In this document: one piece after another, positions 8,536 through 17,026 of the stretch
How positions within the stretch are numbered: position 1 is the first letter of the stretch
How the letters are laid out: every line of letters begins with the position of its first letter
DNA from: Halochromatium sp.
GTDB lineage: Bacteria; Pseudomonadota; Gammaproteobacteria; Chromatiales; Chromatiaceae
NCBI GenBank assembly: GCA_010912705.1
Contig: POWB01000004.1
Location: 58,470-122,469, forward strand
DNA: 64,000 nucleotides
Direction: 5' to 3'
Made by a program: the position numbers and the translations under genes
Notes under the pieces: generated by a model
What the model saw: only the letters and a program-made list of their open reading frames with translations
Databases searched by the model: none
What the model was told of the DNA's origin: nothing

Positions 8536-11500
8536 ATTTGTACCCGCTTTCCTGAGTTGATCTGCTCCAGAAGGACCGTGCGAAGCTGCTCCAGGTATTG
8601 ATCGATATCTTGCGCCGTTGTCAGCAGTGGCTTGTCGAACGGCACACGCAGTTGCCTGGCGGCGACGTACTTCGGCCTCGGCTCTCTGACCCCAGCAGAT
8701 TTTCCGCCGCCGGTGTCCTTCTCTGGATCTGGCTTGGGTGTGAGCAGATCAAACATCCTGTCGAGTAACTTCTGATAGCCCTGCTCTTCGAAGTAGCGCA
8801 GCCGATCGTTGATGACGGCGATCAGCTTCTGCTGCGCGAGGTGCTCTTTCAGCTCTTTGAAGGGCTCGTTCAGTTCTTCCGTGCGCTCGGCTGGAAGCTT
8901 CTGGTACTCGGCCATGTTGTGCAGGCGTTGTTGCAGGTCATCGAGCACGGTTTGCGCCTTGGTGCGTGCCTCGCTGACCTGCTCATCCACCCGTTGCTTG
9001 AGTGCGTCGAGCTTGGCCTTGAGCTGCTGGATGCGATTGCCCTTGAAGCATTGCGGGTCGTAGAGCGTGCTGCGGACCTCGTCCAGTTCTGGGGTATCGA
9101 CATAGGCGAAGTTGGCATCCTGGTCCTTGAGGAAGGTCTTCGCCTCGTCGTAGATGGCCTTCTGCGAGCCGCCCATGAACTTGCGGACGGGGTCGATGAG
9201 CTGCTCCTTCATGTCCAGCAGCGCGTCTTCCTCGCGGGAAATCTCGGCGAGGTACCAGGTATAGGGCTTGGAGGCGAGATCCTTGAGCTTGGCAAGGACC
9301 GGTTCGAGGCCGTTCAGGAACGGATAACGGTCAGCCTGGGTGTGGAGCCGGTCGAGCGCGGTCATCAAGTCCTGCACCTTGGCATTGGTCTCCTTGCCCA
9401 ACGCCTTGGCCTCGTTGGACGAGGGCGGTGCATCGAAGAAGTCCCCGAAAAATTCCTTGAGTCGTCGCACCTGGGCGGCGGTGAACTCGACGGTCGGTTC
9501 GAGCACCACGTTGTTGGTGCCATGGGTATTGAGCAGTGCCCGTTCCAGCGTGTCGTCTTCTAGCAGGTTGCCGTCGACACGCACTTCGAGCTTGCCGCGT
9601 GCGCAGAGGTTGGCGAGGTTGCACAGGATGGCGGCGTAGTACCAGCCGTAGGGTTTGCGCTCAAACTTCTCGATCAGGCTCTTGAGCGTGGTGCGGACAC
9701 CGCCCCGGCTGTTGCTCTGGATGAACGCCAGCAGCTCTTGCTCGGACTCAGCCAGGCTGGTGGCATCGCCGCCGAACAGGCCGTCCTTGGCGTGCCGCAG
9801 GTAGTTGCCGACATCCGCTTCGGTGACGGTGATGCCGCGCAACATCCGAAGATTGGGGTAGGCACGCCCGATCAGTTCCTGGAAGCCACGGTTGATGCGG
9901 CTTTCCGGGTCTTCCGAGCCGATCTCGACATCGCCGCCGGCGACCAGCAGTTTGGCCTTGCCGAGCAGTGAGCCGACCAGGTCCTTGAGCTGGTTGTAGC
10001 GGTCGCGGTTCTGGAAGCCCTTGTCGGTCAAAATCCGCTTGATGGATTCCTGCTGGGTGGCCGAGACGTTCTGCTGGATGTACTTCTCGGTCTTCTTGAA
10101 CATCAGGATGTCGCGCATCAGGCGATCTTCCTGGGGCAGCACGACGAACAGCTCGTCCTGCTTGTAGGTCGAGTTGGTCCGCAGCATCTGCTCGTTGTCG
10201 GCGTGCTCGTGGAACGGGCTGACGATGTGGATGGCCAGCTCCTGCTCGCGACCGTGCAGCCGGTCGTCGAGCTTGCGCGAGTAGGCGTAGTCTTGGCCGT
10301 TCTTATCAAAACGGATCTTCTTGGCCCGAAGCACTTGGTCGAAGATGAGCTTTTGCAGCTCGTCGGCGACGTCGGTGGTTTCGACCTCGGTGTTCTTGAT
10401 CTCCTGCTCGATGTCCTTTTCTTCGTCGGTCAGGTACTCGTAGAATTCGCCGTTGCGCTGGATATAGGTCTGCTGTTCAAGCAGGTTGAGCGCGCCCTCG
10501 ACGCGCTTGGCCAGCTTGGGCAGGTCGGCATCCATGTCTTCGAGCATCAGCACGCACAGGTTGCGGATGGTCGGCTTAAACTCCTTGACGTACTTGACCA
10601 GGAACAGCGCCTTGAGGACGCGAATGGCGAACGCATCGTCGAGATGGTGTTCGGCCTGGAGGATGGCGCGCTGGATGTTCGCCTTCACGACCGTGCGAAT
10701 GCCTTCAAACATCAGGTCGAAGGTCGCCAACTGGCCGACCGGGCGGTCACCGATCTGCACGGCAACCTGCTGGAAGACGCCGAGCATCGAGCGCTCGCCC
10801 ACCGAGCTGTGCCTACCCTCGAAGGCGCTGTGCTGGGACAGGTTCTGGATCGCGGCCTGGAACAGCGGGAACTGGTAGGGGATGAACGGGTAGCTGTGGA
10901 TGAAGTGGTCGCGGTCCTGGAAGTTGCGGTAGGTCTGGGAGCCGTCCGCGAAGCAAAACAGGGTTTTGAAGTTGTTCACCTCCGCGTGGTAGGTGTCCGA
11001 CAACTGTCCTACGCCCGCTTCGTTCTTGGCCAGCAGGCGCTTTTGGATCACCTCGGCGACATCGGCACTGGTCAGCTTCATCCGATTGGCAAAGCGGGCC
11101 TGGATTTTCGAGAAGTCGTTACCCTGCTGCCGGGTCATTTCCCCGACGACGTTGTTCATGTCCTCCTGCGCCGTGACCATCACCCAGGCGCGGCCTCGGC
11201 ACTTGGTGGCAAGACTCTCAGCGATGGTCTGCAGGTTGGTCATCAGCTTGACGTTGTCGGCGATGTACTGGCCGACCTCGTCGACATAGAAATTCAGCCG
11301 GAAGTCCTTTGACTGCTGGTCAAGATATGCCTGGACCTTCTCCGCGAAGTCCTCGATGGAGACTCGGTACTCACTGCGGTACTTGTCGAGGATGCCGGTG
11401 GCATCGGTGGCATCCCCTCCCGTGACTTCGGCATAGGCGTTCGCGATGTTCTTGGATTCGAGCAACGCCTGTTCACGGCCCGTCTCCCACGCGCGGCCCG

Positions 11501-12053
11501 CGATCTTTTCATAGGCTTGCTTGAAACCCGCATAGAGACCGCGACCGTCGAGGTCACGCTCGAACTGCGCGATGTGTCCCTGCTTGCCGTAGAAGCCGCC
11601 CATCTCGTCGAACACCTTGACGAAGACGGCCAGCAGGGCATCGAACTGGGTCTTGCTGATGACATCGGCCTTCTGGTCGATGTTGAACAGCACGCTTTTG
11701 GACGGGATGGTGACGGCCCGGTTGATTTCAGCGCGTAGGATCTCGTTGTCGCCGCATTTCGGTAGGAAGAGATCGAGCGTCTTGGCCCCGTCGATCTCGC
11801 GGTTCTCCAGCAGGAGGGCAAGCATCTTGAGCAGGTGCGACTTACCCGAGCCGAAGAAGCCGGATACCCAAACGCCGTTTGCACCCTCATAGTTGTTGTA
11901 GGCGTCGAGGAAGCTCTCGAGGCGCTTCTCGACCTCGTTGGTCAGGACGTACTCCTCGACCTCCAAGCGCAGGCTAGCGTCGTCATCGGCCTTGATCACA
12001 CCCTCGATCGCGCGATCAATCGGTTTCGCAAAAATACGCTTTAGTGTCGTCAT
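8532..12053 (-). CDS. brxC: BREX ATPase BrxC
   Basis: BrxC is the large P-loop ATPase of BREX (PglY/BrxC family), needed for both methylation and defence. At about 1173 aa it has the expected length. Walker A is GFFGSGKSH near residues 65-73, and the N-terminus (LKRIFAKPIDRAIEGVIKAD) is highly family-typical. Long charged helical stretches occupy the C-terminal third. ATG 12053 is chosen; an in-frame GTG directly precedes it. A 129-base gap separates it from brxB, the only sizeable gap between brxA and pglZ, so an internal promoter for brxC onward is possible though no clear -35/-10 pair was seen. The stop overlaps the next gene start as ATGA. Confidence 0.95.
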   Translation of the reverse strand: MTTLKRIFAKPIDRAIEGVIKADDDASLRLEVEEYVLTNEVEKRLESFLDAYNNYEGANGVWVSGFFGSGKSHLLKMLALLLENREIDGAKTLDLFLPKCGDNEILRAEINRAVTIPSKSVLFNIDQKADVISKTQFDALLAVFVKVFDEMGGFYGKQGHIAQFERDLDGRGLYAGFKQAYEKIAGRAWETGREQALLESKNIANAYAEVTGGDATDATGILDKYRSEYRVSIEDFAEKVQAYLDQQSKDFRLNFYVDEVGQYIADNVKLMTNLQTIAESLATKCRGRAWVMVTAQEDMNNVVGEMTRQQGNDFSKIQARFANRMKLTSADVAEVIQKRLLAKNEAGVGQLSDTYHAEVNNFKTLFCFADGSQTYRNFQDRDHFIHSYPFIPYQFPLFQAAIQNLSQHSAFEGRHSSVGERSMLGVFQQVAVQIGDRPVGQLATFDLMFEGIRTVVKANIQRAILQAEHHLDDAFAIRVLKALFLVKYVKEFKPTIRNLCVLMLEDMDADLPKLAKRVEGALNLLEQQTYIQRNGEFYEYLTDEEKDIEQEIKNTEVETTDVADELQKLIFDQVLRAKKIRFDKNGQDYAYSRKLDDRLHGREQELAIHIVSPFHEHADNEQMLRTNSTYKQDELFVVLPQEDRLMRDILMFKKTEKYIQQNVSATQQESIKRILTDKGFQNRDRYNQLKDLVGSLLGKAKLLVAGGDVEIGSEDPESRINRGFQELIGRAYPNLRMLRGITVTEADVGNYLRHAKDGLFGGDATSLAESEQELLAFIQSNSRGGVRTTLKSLIEKFERKPYGWYYAAILCNLANLCARGKLEVRVDGNLLEDDTLERALLNTHGTNNVVLEPTVEFTAAQVRRLKEFFGDFFDAPPSSNEAKALGKETNAKVQDLMTALDRLHTQADRYPFLNGLEPVLAKLKDLASKPYTWYLAEISREEDALLDMKEQLIDPVRKFMGGSQKAIYDEAKTFLKDQDANFAYVDTPELDEVRSTLYDPQCFKGNRIQQLKAKLDALKQRVDEQVSEARTKAQTVLDDLQQRLHNMAEYQKLPAERTEELNEPFKELKEHLAQQKLIAVINDRLRYFEEQGYQKLLDRMFDLLTPKPDPEKDTGGGKSAGVREPRPKYVAARQLRVPFDKPLLTTAQDIDQYLEQLRTVLLEQINSGKRVQI

Positions 12054-12182
12054 CACGGATTCGATCCAAACGCCCTTTTTTCAATGCCTTAATGGCGGAA
12101 ACATCCGTTCCTCCGGTGCATACCGTCAATACATGCCACCGACCATCACGCTAATCGCTGGCTGGTGTCAGCGAACACTCGA

Positions 12183-12794
12183 TCACGCCTCGTAGAGGTA
12201 AATGTTGAAGGCGCGGTAGTATTTGTCATCGCGCAGGCGACCGAACAGGTCGAGCGATGCGCCGGCTTCCAGTGAATAGGTGTATGCACCGGGGAAAAAC
12301 ATCAGCGTTGGTTTTTCTTTGGCAACGCTTTGCAGGTTGTTCAGCACGTTGTGGGAACGGATGTAGGGGAACACCTCGCCGACGCCAGCGATGAACATCA
12401 CATCGAATTCCGCGGCTTGCATACGCGCTGAGATGGCCGGGACCAGATGCGCTTCCGGGTCCAGCACGCCTTGGAGTAATTCTTTTAGCTCAGCCTTGGA
12501 GACCGAGGCCTCCATCTCCAGGATTTGAGCCCAAATCCCGCGCTCCTTGAGCAGGTCGATCGCGATGTCGTAGAGGTCGATCCCAAGCGGGCGCACGCCG
12601 GTTTGATCGAGTGTGTTGTGCAGCTGCCGCTGCAGCCTGGCCATCGCGACCGCCTCGTCGGGCTTGAACGGGCAGATGAAGAAGGGCACCTCGTTGCCCA
12701 AACCTTGCTTTCTGAGAAAACGCTGACCGGAGATCACCTCCAGCAGGTGGTTGTAGCGCTCTTGCATCGGCAAGGTCGCGATGTCGGCGGTCAT
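12183..12794 (-). CDS. brxB: BREX protein BrxB (DUF1788)
   Basis: BrxB is a small conserved BREX protein of the DUF1788 family that interacts with PglZ and BrxC. The product is 203 aa, normal for the family. Recognisable stretches are ERYNHLLEVISGQRFLRKQG near the N-terminus, PFFICPF, and IAGVGEVFPYIRSHNVLNNL in the second half, ending with FGRLRDDKYYRAFNIY. The start at 12794 is set by an ATGA overlap with the brxA stop; the frame stays open further upstream but that part lies inside brxA. Confidence 0.93.
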   Translation of the reverse strand: MTADIATLPMQERYNHLLEVISGQRFLRKQGLGNEVPFFICPFKPDEAVAMARLQRQLHNTLDQTGVRPLGIDLYDIAIDLLKERGIWAQILEMEASVSKAELKELLQGVLDPEAHLVPAISARMQAAEFDVMFIAGVGEVFPYIRSHNVLNNLQSVAKEKPTLMFFPGAYTYSLEAGASLDLFGRLRDDKYYRAFNIYLYEA

Positions 12795-13405
12795 GCGGCG
12801 AGCCCCCTGAGATCCTGCTCGGCGATTGGGAAGAAGCGTGCCGCTGCCGCCTGATGCGTCAACAGGAGCGTTGCCAGCTCGCAGCTCAAGGTGGGCGCCA
12901 GGATTACGTTGTCCTTGCTCAGCAGCCGGGCCTCGCGCAGCATCTTGAACAGCACCTGGCGGAGCTTGGCGCATGTGGACGAGGTGATCCCGACCAGCTC
13001 GGGATGTTGCGCCTGCTTGAAGTCGAGGAAAGCGTCAAAGTCCGTGCGACTGAGATCATTGCGCAACGCCAGGTAGCGTTCCCTGACAACATCGGCCATG
13101 AAATCCGCGATGAAACTGAACCGACGGCAGATCGCCACCCAAACCAGCATGGCTTGGTCTTGATCGCCTGCGGAGTCGAAGAACGCGATTTCCTCAGACG
13201 TCAGGTGCTGCAGGCGACAGATGACCTCCCCCGCCAAGCGCTTGCCCGTGCTGGCCTTGCGGGCCTGAAGCAGGTTGTCTCGAAGGACCTGGGCACGCAC
13301 CCCATCCCAGTCGCCGAGTTGCTGGAAGCGCGCAAGCACCAAGCCCGTCTCACGCAACAGGAGACCGCCAGTCGTGAACGCCATGTTGTATCGCTCAACG
13401 CCCAT
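12791..13405 (-). CDS. brxA: BREX protein BrxA (DUF1819)
   Basis: BrxA (DUF1819 family) is the usual first gene of type 1 BREX operons and is a small DNA-binding protein. The 204-aa product begins MGVERYNMAFTTGGLLLRET, matching the family start. ATG 13405 overlaps the stop of the upstream small gene by 11 bases, and its own stop overlaps brxB as ATGA. The frame extends upstream to 13519, but that part lies within the preceding gene and does not look like BrxA, so the shorter start is used. Confidence 0.9.
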   Translation of the reverse strand: MGVERYNMAFTTGGLLLRETGLVLARFQQLGDWDGVRAQVLRDNLLQARKASTGKRLAGEVICRLQHLTSEEIAFFDSAGDQDQAMLVWVAICRRFSFIADFMADVVRERYLALRNDLSRTDFDAFLDFKQAQHPELVGITSSTCAKLRQVLFKMLREARLLSKDNVILAPTLSCELATLLLTHQAAAARFFPIAEQDLRGLAA

Positions 13406-13745
13406 CGGCTGGTCTTCGTCCCCTGCGCTTTTCCCTTTGCTCCTCGAAGTCCCGACGCAATTTATCCGAAAGCGCTTGCCTCGATAAAATAATTTCACTG
13501 GTTGCGCACTCCATTGCATTGCCCTTTACACCATAACTGACAATCGCATAGGTGTTATCGGTGTCGTTCTCGACCAGGAGAAGGTTTCTCGAGTCATGCC
13601 TGCCAGACACAAAAAGCTTCTTTCCAAAAAGGGGGTCCGTGTTTTGCAAAGCACCAGAAACCGCGTCGATCCATTCCCCCGCACTCTCTAGAGGCATCAT
13701 TGACCAGGGAAATTTAAACTCAATGGTGATTGTTTCATCATTCAT
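13395..13745 (-). CDS. Hypothetical 116-aa protein leading the BREX operon
   Basis: Not recognised. The 116-aa product is acidic and mixed alpha/beta in its first two thirds (LLLVENDTDNTYAIVSYG), then ends in a basic arginine-rich tail. A good ribosome-binding site (GAGGG) precedes the ATG. Its stop lies inside the brxA start region (11-base overlap), so it is translationally coupled to brxA and clearly part of the BREX transcript. Faint likeness to small immunity-type proteins is not enough for a name. A BREX accessory or anti-toxicity role is a guess from position only. Confidence 0.7.
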   Translation of the reverse strand: MNDETITIEFKFPWSMMPLESAGEWIDAVSGALQNTDPLFGKKLFVSGRHDSRNLLLVENDTDNTYAIVSYGVKGNAMECATSEIILSRQALSDKLRRDFEEQREKRRGRRPADGR

Positions 13746-13827
13746 CGCAAACCCTCACTCAAACTGCAGCGACCATTAATAAAGCAAGACGTTTTGTCCC
13801 TAGCGCTGAGGCTATGCCACCATGTTG

Positions 13828-14196
13828 CTACGCCGCCATGTCGCCTATTTTCCCGTACGACACAACGACACGATAATTACTCTCATCGACATGCTCCAAC
13901 CGAGCATCTGCAATGAGAGCCTTTTCAGCGGGATACAAATCGAGCTTTGCCTTCATCAAGCCATTGAGGTCCTTCTTAAACCACTTCATGGTTTCCTTGT
14001 CTTTAATCACTGAGCGCATTTCATCGAGGTACTGGTGGTATGCTTTGTTCCGCTCGCTTTTGGGCAGGACTGCAAGATTCCATGCCTTACAGGCAATCAG
14101 CAGATTAGCCTGACGCCCTTGCTCAGAGGTTTCGAGTTCGATAAATTGGCCCGCCACATCGACGATCATTTGAGATAGGTTTTTCTCGGCAGACAT
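13828..14196 (-). CDS. Hypothetical 122-aa protein, first gene of the BREX operon
   Basis: Not recognised. The 122-aa product is mostly helical and ends with a strand-like segment (NYRVVVSYG). That VSYG ending echoes the next gene (TYAIVSYG), although the rest is not alignable by eye. It lies 82 bases upstream of the next small gene on the same strand. It shows no helix-turn-helix and no WYL domain, so it is not an obvious BrxR-type regulator. It is probably co-transcribed with brxABC. I see no clear promoter upstream. Confidence 0.65.
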   Translation of the reverse strand: MSAEKNLSQMIVDVAGQFIELETSEQGRQANLLIACKAWNLAVLPKSERNKAYHQYLDEMRSVIKDKETMKWFKKDLNGLMKAKLDLYPAEKALIADARLEHVDESNYRVVVSYGKIGDMAA

Positions 14197-14607
14197 CGCA
14201 TTGCCTAGAAGGAGAACGCTTGAACCAAGATGGCTTCACGCATCAGGTGGATCACTTGGGGGAAATGCCATGGAATCTCAGCATCTGTGAGATCGGCCTT
14301 CGACTCCCTTCCCTGCAGTGCGCGTGTCAAAGCCGACGTTCCCCCTGGGTCATCTAAAGCGCTGACTGATCAAAAAAGGGACCACAGCAGCGGCACTGGC
14401 TTAGCGCGTTGCAACGATGAGATCAAGCCGGATTATGCTTGAAAAGCAGCGAACGCGCGAATCCGAAGCCATAGGGTTGGACCACGGTCCTCGCCATGCC
14501 CGGCAAATGCTGCGTGTCGTCAAAGGACGCGGCCTTGATCGTCCCTTGGTCCACCTGTCGCGGTGCAGGTTCGGGCAGGGCGAAATACAACGTAAGTGCT
14601 TGAAAAA
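14197..14607. other. Intergenic region without a supported gene
   Basis: No convincing coding frame in either strand. The stretch must hold the promoter of the minus-strand BREX operon, but no clear -35/-10 pair stands out. On its right it runs straight into the 3' end of the tRNA-Lys remnant. Confidence 0.5.
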
Positions 14608-14664
14608 TGGTGCGCCCTGCAGGGTCCGAACCTGCGACCACCTGATTAAAAGACAGGCGCGCTC
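14608..14664 (-). pseudogene. tRNA-Lys(TTT) 3' remnant, possible attachment site
   Basis: Read on the minus strand this is the 3' part of a tRNA-Lys: anticodon loop CTTTTAA (complement of 14646-14652), stem half TCAGG, a T arm with GCAGG/CCTGC around TTCGGAC, an acceptor strand and the terminal ACCA at 14608-14611. The 5' acceptor strand and most of the D arm are missing. The anticodon stem has one T-T mismatch where A is expected, so the gene cannot be functional. The ABC transporter gene stops within the anticodon loop. Such fragments are typical left-overs of site-specific integration at tRNA 3' ends. Confidence 0.7.
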
Positions 14665-15419
14665 AGGCCTTGACTCACCTCCATCAACACCCGCTGCGGC
14701 TCGCGCTGGGCATTGACGAACTCGGCGACAAAAGGCTCGGCTGGCGATTGCAGTAAGGCTTCAGCCGAGCCCTGTTGGACGATGCGCCCAGCGCGCAATA
14801 GCACCAGTTGATCGCCGAAGAATACCGCCTCGGCCAGATCATGGGTCACCATCAGCACGGTCTTGTGCAGGCGCTGGAAGATCGCCGCCAGCTCGCGCTG
14901 CAGCTCGACCCGGATCATCGGGTCCAGGGCGCCGAGCGGCTCGTCGAGCAGGATCAGATCCGGGTCCAGCATCAGCGCGCGCATCAGCGCCGCGCGTTGG
15001 CGTTGACCGCCGGAGAGCTCGAGCGGGAAGCGGTCTAAGAGCGCCGCTGGTAGCTGCACCAGCTCGGCCAGCTCAGCCAGTCGCTCGCGCCGCCGCGGCG
15101 CCGGCCAGCCAAGCTCGCGCGCCATCAGCTCAACATTTGCACGAACGCTCAAATGCGGAAACAGCCCACCTTCCTGGATCATGTAGCCCATGCGCAAGCG
15201 CGCCTCGCGCAGGTTCTCGGCGTCGAGCGGCGCACCCTCGAACCAGACCTCGCCGGCATCGGCGCGGATCAGTCCGGCCGCGAGCCGTAGCAGTGTCGAC
15301 TTGCCGCAACCGCTGGGGCCAATCAAGACGGTGGTGGCAGCTTCAGCGCAGTCGAGATCGATGCCGTCGAGCGCGAGCTGGCCGCCATAGCCTTTGGAGA
15401 CGCCGATATAGCTCAGCAT
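14646..15419 (-). CDS. ABC transporter ATP-binding protein (betaine/proline/osmoprotectant type)
   Basis: A 257-aa ABC ATPase of the ProV/OpuA-like class that energises uptake of quaternary amines or related solutes. Walker A is GPSGCGKST at residues 34-42, the signature is LSGGQRQR, Walker B is LILLDEPLGALD, and the switch is THDLAEA. No permease gene lies beside it. The nearest related binding protein is at 37063 on the other strand, over 20 kb away. The last codons and the TAA stop fall in a tRNA-Lys remnant, so the C-terminus appears to have been rewritten by recombination. A 17-bp tandem duplication also doubles the start-codon region. Confidence 0.85.
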   Translation of the reverse strand: MLSYIGVSKGYGGQLALDGIDLDCAEAATTVLIGPSGCGKSTLLRLAAGLIRADAGEVWFEGAPLDAENLREARLRMGYMIQEGGLFPHLSVRANVELMARELGWPAPRRRERLAELAELVQLPAALLDRFPLELSGGQRQRAALMRALMLDPDLILLDEPLGALDPMIRVELQRELAAIFQRLHKTVLMVTHDLAEAVFFGDQLVLLRAGRIVQQGSAEALLQSPAEPFVAEFVNAQREPQRVLMEVSQGLSAPVF

Positions 15420-15445
15420 TTAGCGTTGCTCAGCATTTAGCGTTG
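15412..15445. repeat. 17-bp tandem duplication across a start codon
   Basis: Two exact copies of GCTCAGCATTTAGCGTT (15412-15428, 15429-15445) followed by a partial third (GCTCAATATT). The duplication spans the ATG of the ABC ATPase on the minus strand. It creates an upstream out-of-frame ATG with a short reading frame that ends just past the true start. Confidence 0.85.
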
Positions 15446-15466
15446 CTCAATATTCAGCCCTGGCCC

Positions 15467-16945
15467 TTAAAAACCACCACCAGTGCGGAAGCCACCACCG
15501 CCAAAGCCGCCACCAGTCCCAAATCCGCCACCACCGAAGCCGCCTTGATTGGATGAGCCTCGCGAGCGACCTGACGAGCGCCCGATTGATCCCGGGTGAG
15601 AACGTCCGCCCCAAGGCGAGCCACGGCGATAACCGCCAGAGCCGAAATCAGGATCAGTGCGCGGCGGCCGATAGCGATACTGTTCCTCGAGCCCGCGCAA
15701 CAGACCCTTCTGGTCCAGCAGGCCCTTGGCGAAGTTGGCCAGCATCATCGCTACCAGCGCCTTGTCCTCGAATTGAGAGCCTGGGCGGTCCATCCGACGC
15801 TTGCGCATCGCTTGCTGGACCTGCATCAACTCCCGCAACCGCTCTTGCTGCTTGCTGCGCGCGGCCTCGGTCTGCTCGCGCATGAACGCCAGCCGGCGCT
15901 CCTCGCGCTCAAGCTCGATCAAGGTCGCCACCAACTGGTCGTCCTCGCGCATCGGCGTGACACGCGCGGCACGCTCGAGTTCGACCAACTCGCTGGCGCC
16001 CAAGGCCTCCGCCAAGCGCTCGACCGCCGCCCGGCTCTGCCCATCCTGGCCGGTTGCAAAGAGCGCCCGCTGCTCGATCAGTTCGTCCAGACGCAATTCC
16101 TCCTGATCGATACGCTGGTCGATTGCATCAACCGCCTCCTGCTCGCGATCCCGCGCCTCCTCTAGGGCCGGGATGCCGTCCGCCGCGCGGGCGGCCTCGT
16201 CCAGGGCAGCCAGGGCATCGATCTCGGCCTCGGCACGCTGCTGCATCTGCTCGGCATGGGTGCGCAAGCGTGGGGCAATCTCCAGCAGACGCTGGTAGGA
16301 CAGGCGCGCATCGGTATAACCGACCAGCCGCGCAACCTTGCCATCGAGCCGGGCCGTCAAGCCCCGCCCGCGATAGGTCTCACCGCCATAGTCGCGTTGC
16401 CAGAGATACATGAACAGCGGATCGGCCTGATAGGCGCTGGTCTTGCTCGCCTGCTCCTGTTCGCGCTCGCTGGCCTTCTCGGCCGCGTACAGGGCGATGC
16501 GCTCGGCCTCTTGCGTCTGCTCCAACTGCGCCTGATAGTCGGCGTCGGCCGCAAGCCGCGTCTGGGTCTCCGCTTCGGCGCCATCCAAGGCACCGGCCGC
16601 CGACTGCAACCGCTCCAATTGCGCACTACGGGCCTGCTCCAGGGCATCGAGCCCGGCCTGCACATCGATGATCTCCTGCTCCAAGGCCGCGGACGCGGTA
16701 TCTCGCTCCTCGAGCAACTGTGCCGCCTCCGCTTCCGCAGCGTCTAAAGCGCCGCTGGCATCGCTTCCTAGGAGTTCGACGCGTATCCGCGCCAACGCCT
16801 TCAGCTGATCGGCACGCTCGTGCAGTAAGGCCTGCTCCTGACTGCGCAGCTCGGCAAGCCGCGCGTCCAGCGCATCGAGCGCCTGCTGCTGGCCCTGAGC
16901 GGCCTGGCTGACCTCAGCAATCGCATGTTGGCCGCTGATCATCAA
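15467..16945 (-). CDS. Hypothetical coiled-coil protein with Gly-rich C-terminus
   Basis: Not recognised. The 492-aa product is almost entirely predicted coiled coil (residues about 1-410, rich in Ala, Glu, Gln and Arg) and then a low-complexity Gly/Ser/Phe/Arg tail with GGGFGTGGG-type repeats. No signal peptide or membrane segment is visible. It is the last gene of a three-gene minus-strand unit, with an 81-base gap after the membrane protein encoded upstream. The tail resembles low-complexity segments of RNA-binding or condensate-forming proteins, but no function can be assigned. Confidence 0.75.
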   Translation of the reverse strand: MMISGQHAIAEVSQAAQGQQQALDALDARLAELRSQEQALLHERADQLKALARIRVELLGSDASGALDAAEAEAAQLLEERDTASAALEQEIIDVQAGLDALEQARSAQLERLQSAAGALDGAEAETQTRLAADADYQAQLEQTQEAERIALYAAEKASEREQEQASKTSAYQADPLFMYLWQRDYGGETYRGRGLTARLDGKVARLVGYTDARLSYQRLLEIAPRLRTHAEQMQQRAEAEIDALAALDEAARAADGIPALEEARDREQEAVDAIDQRIDQEELRLDELIEQRALFATGQDGQSRAAVERLAEALGASELVELERAARVTPMREDDQLVATLIELEREERRLAFMREQTEAARSKQQERLRELMQVQQAMRKRRMDRPGSQFEDKALVAMMLANFAKGLLDQKGLLRGLEEQYRYRPPRTDPDFGSGGYRRGSPWGGRSHPGSIGRSSGRSRGSSNQGGFGGGGFGTGGGFGGGGFRTGGGF

Positions 16946-17026
16946 TCTCCCCTCTGCAGCTGTCCAAGGAAGGGTGGACCGGTGTCGATCTGCTTTCTAT
17001 GCTGATCTGGCATTGGATACATACTG

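Noticed and set aside
10203-11312. Long plus-strand open frame of about 369 codons opposite brxC
   Set aside because: It is a by-product of the codon bias of brxC on the other strand; its Val/Leu/Asp-rich translation has no protein-like features.
14417-14716. Plus-strand frame giving GAPCRVRTCDHLIKRQA
   Set aside because: This peptide is a well-known false translation of the antisense of a tRNA-Lys; it supports the tRNA remnant and is not a protein.
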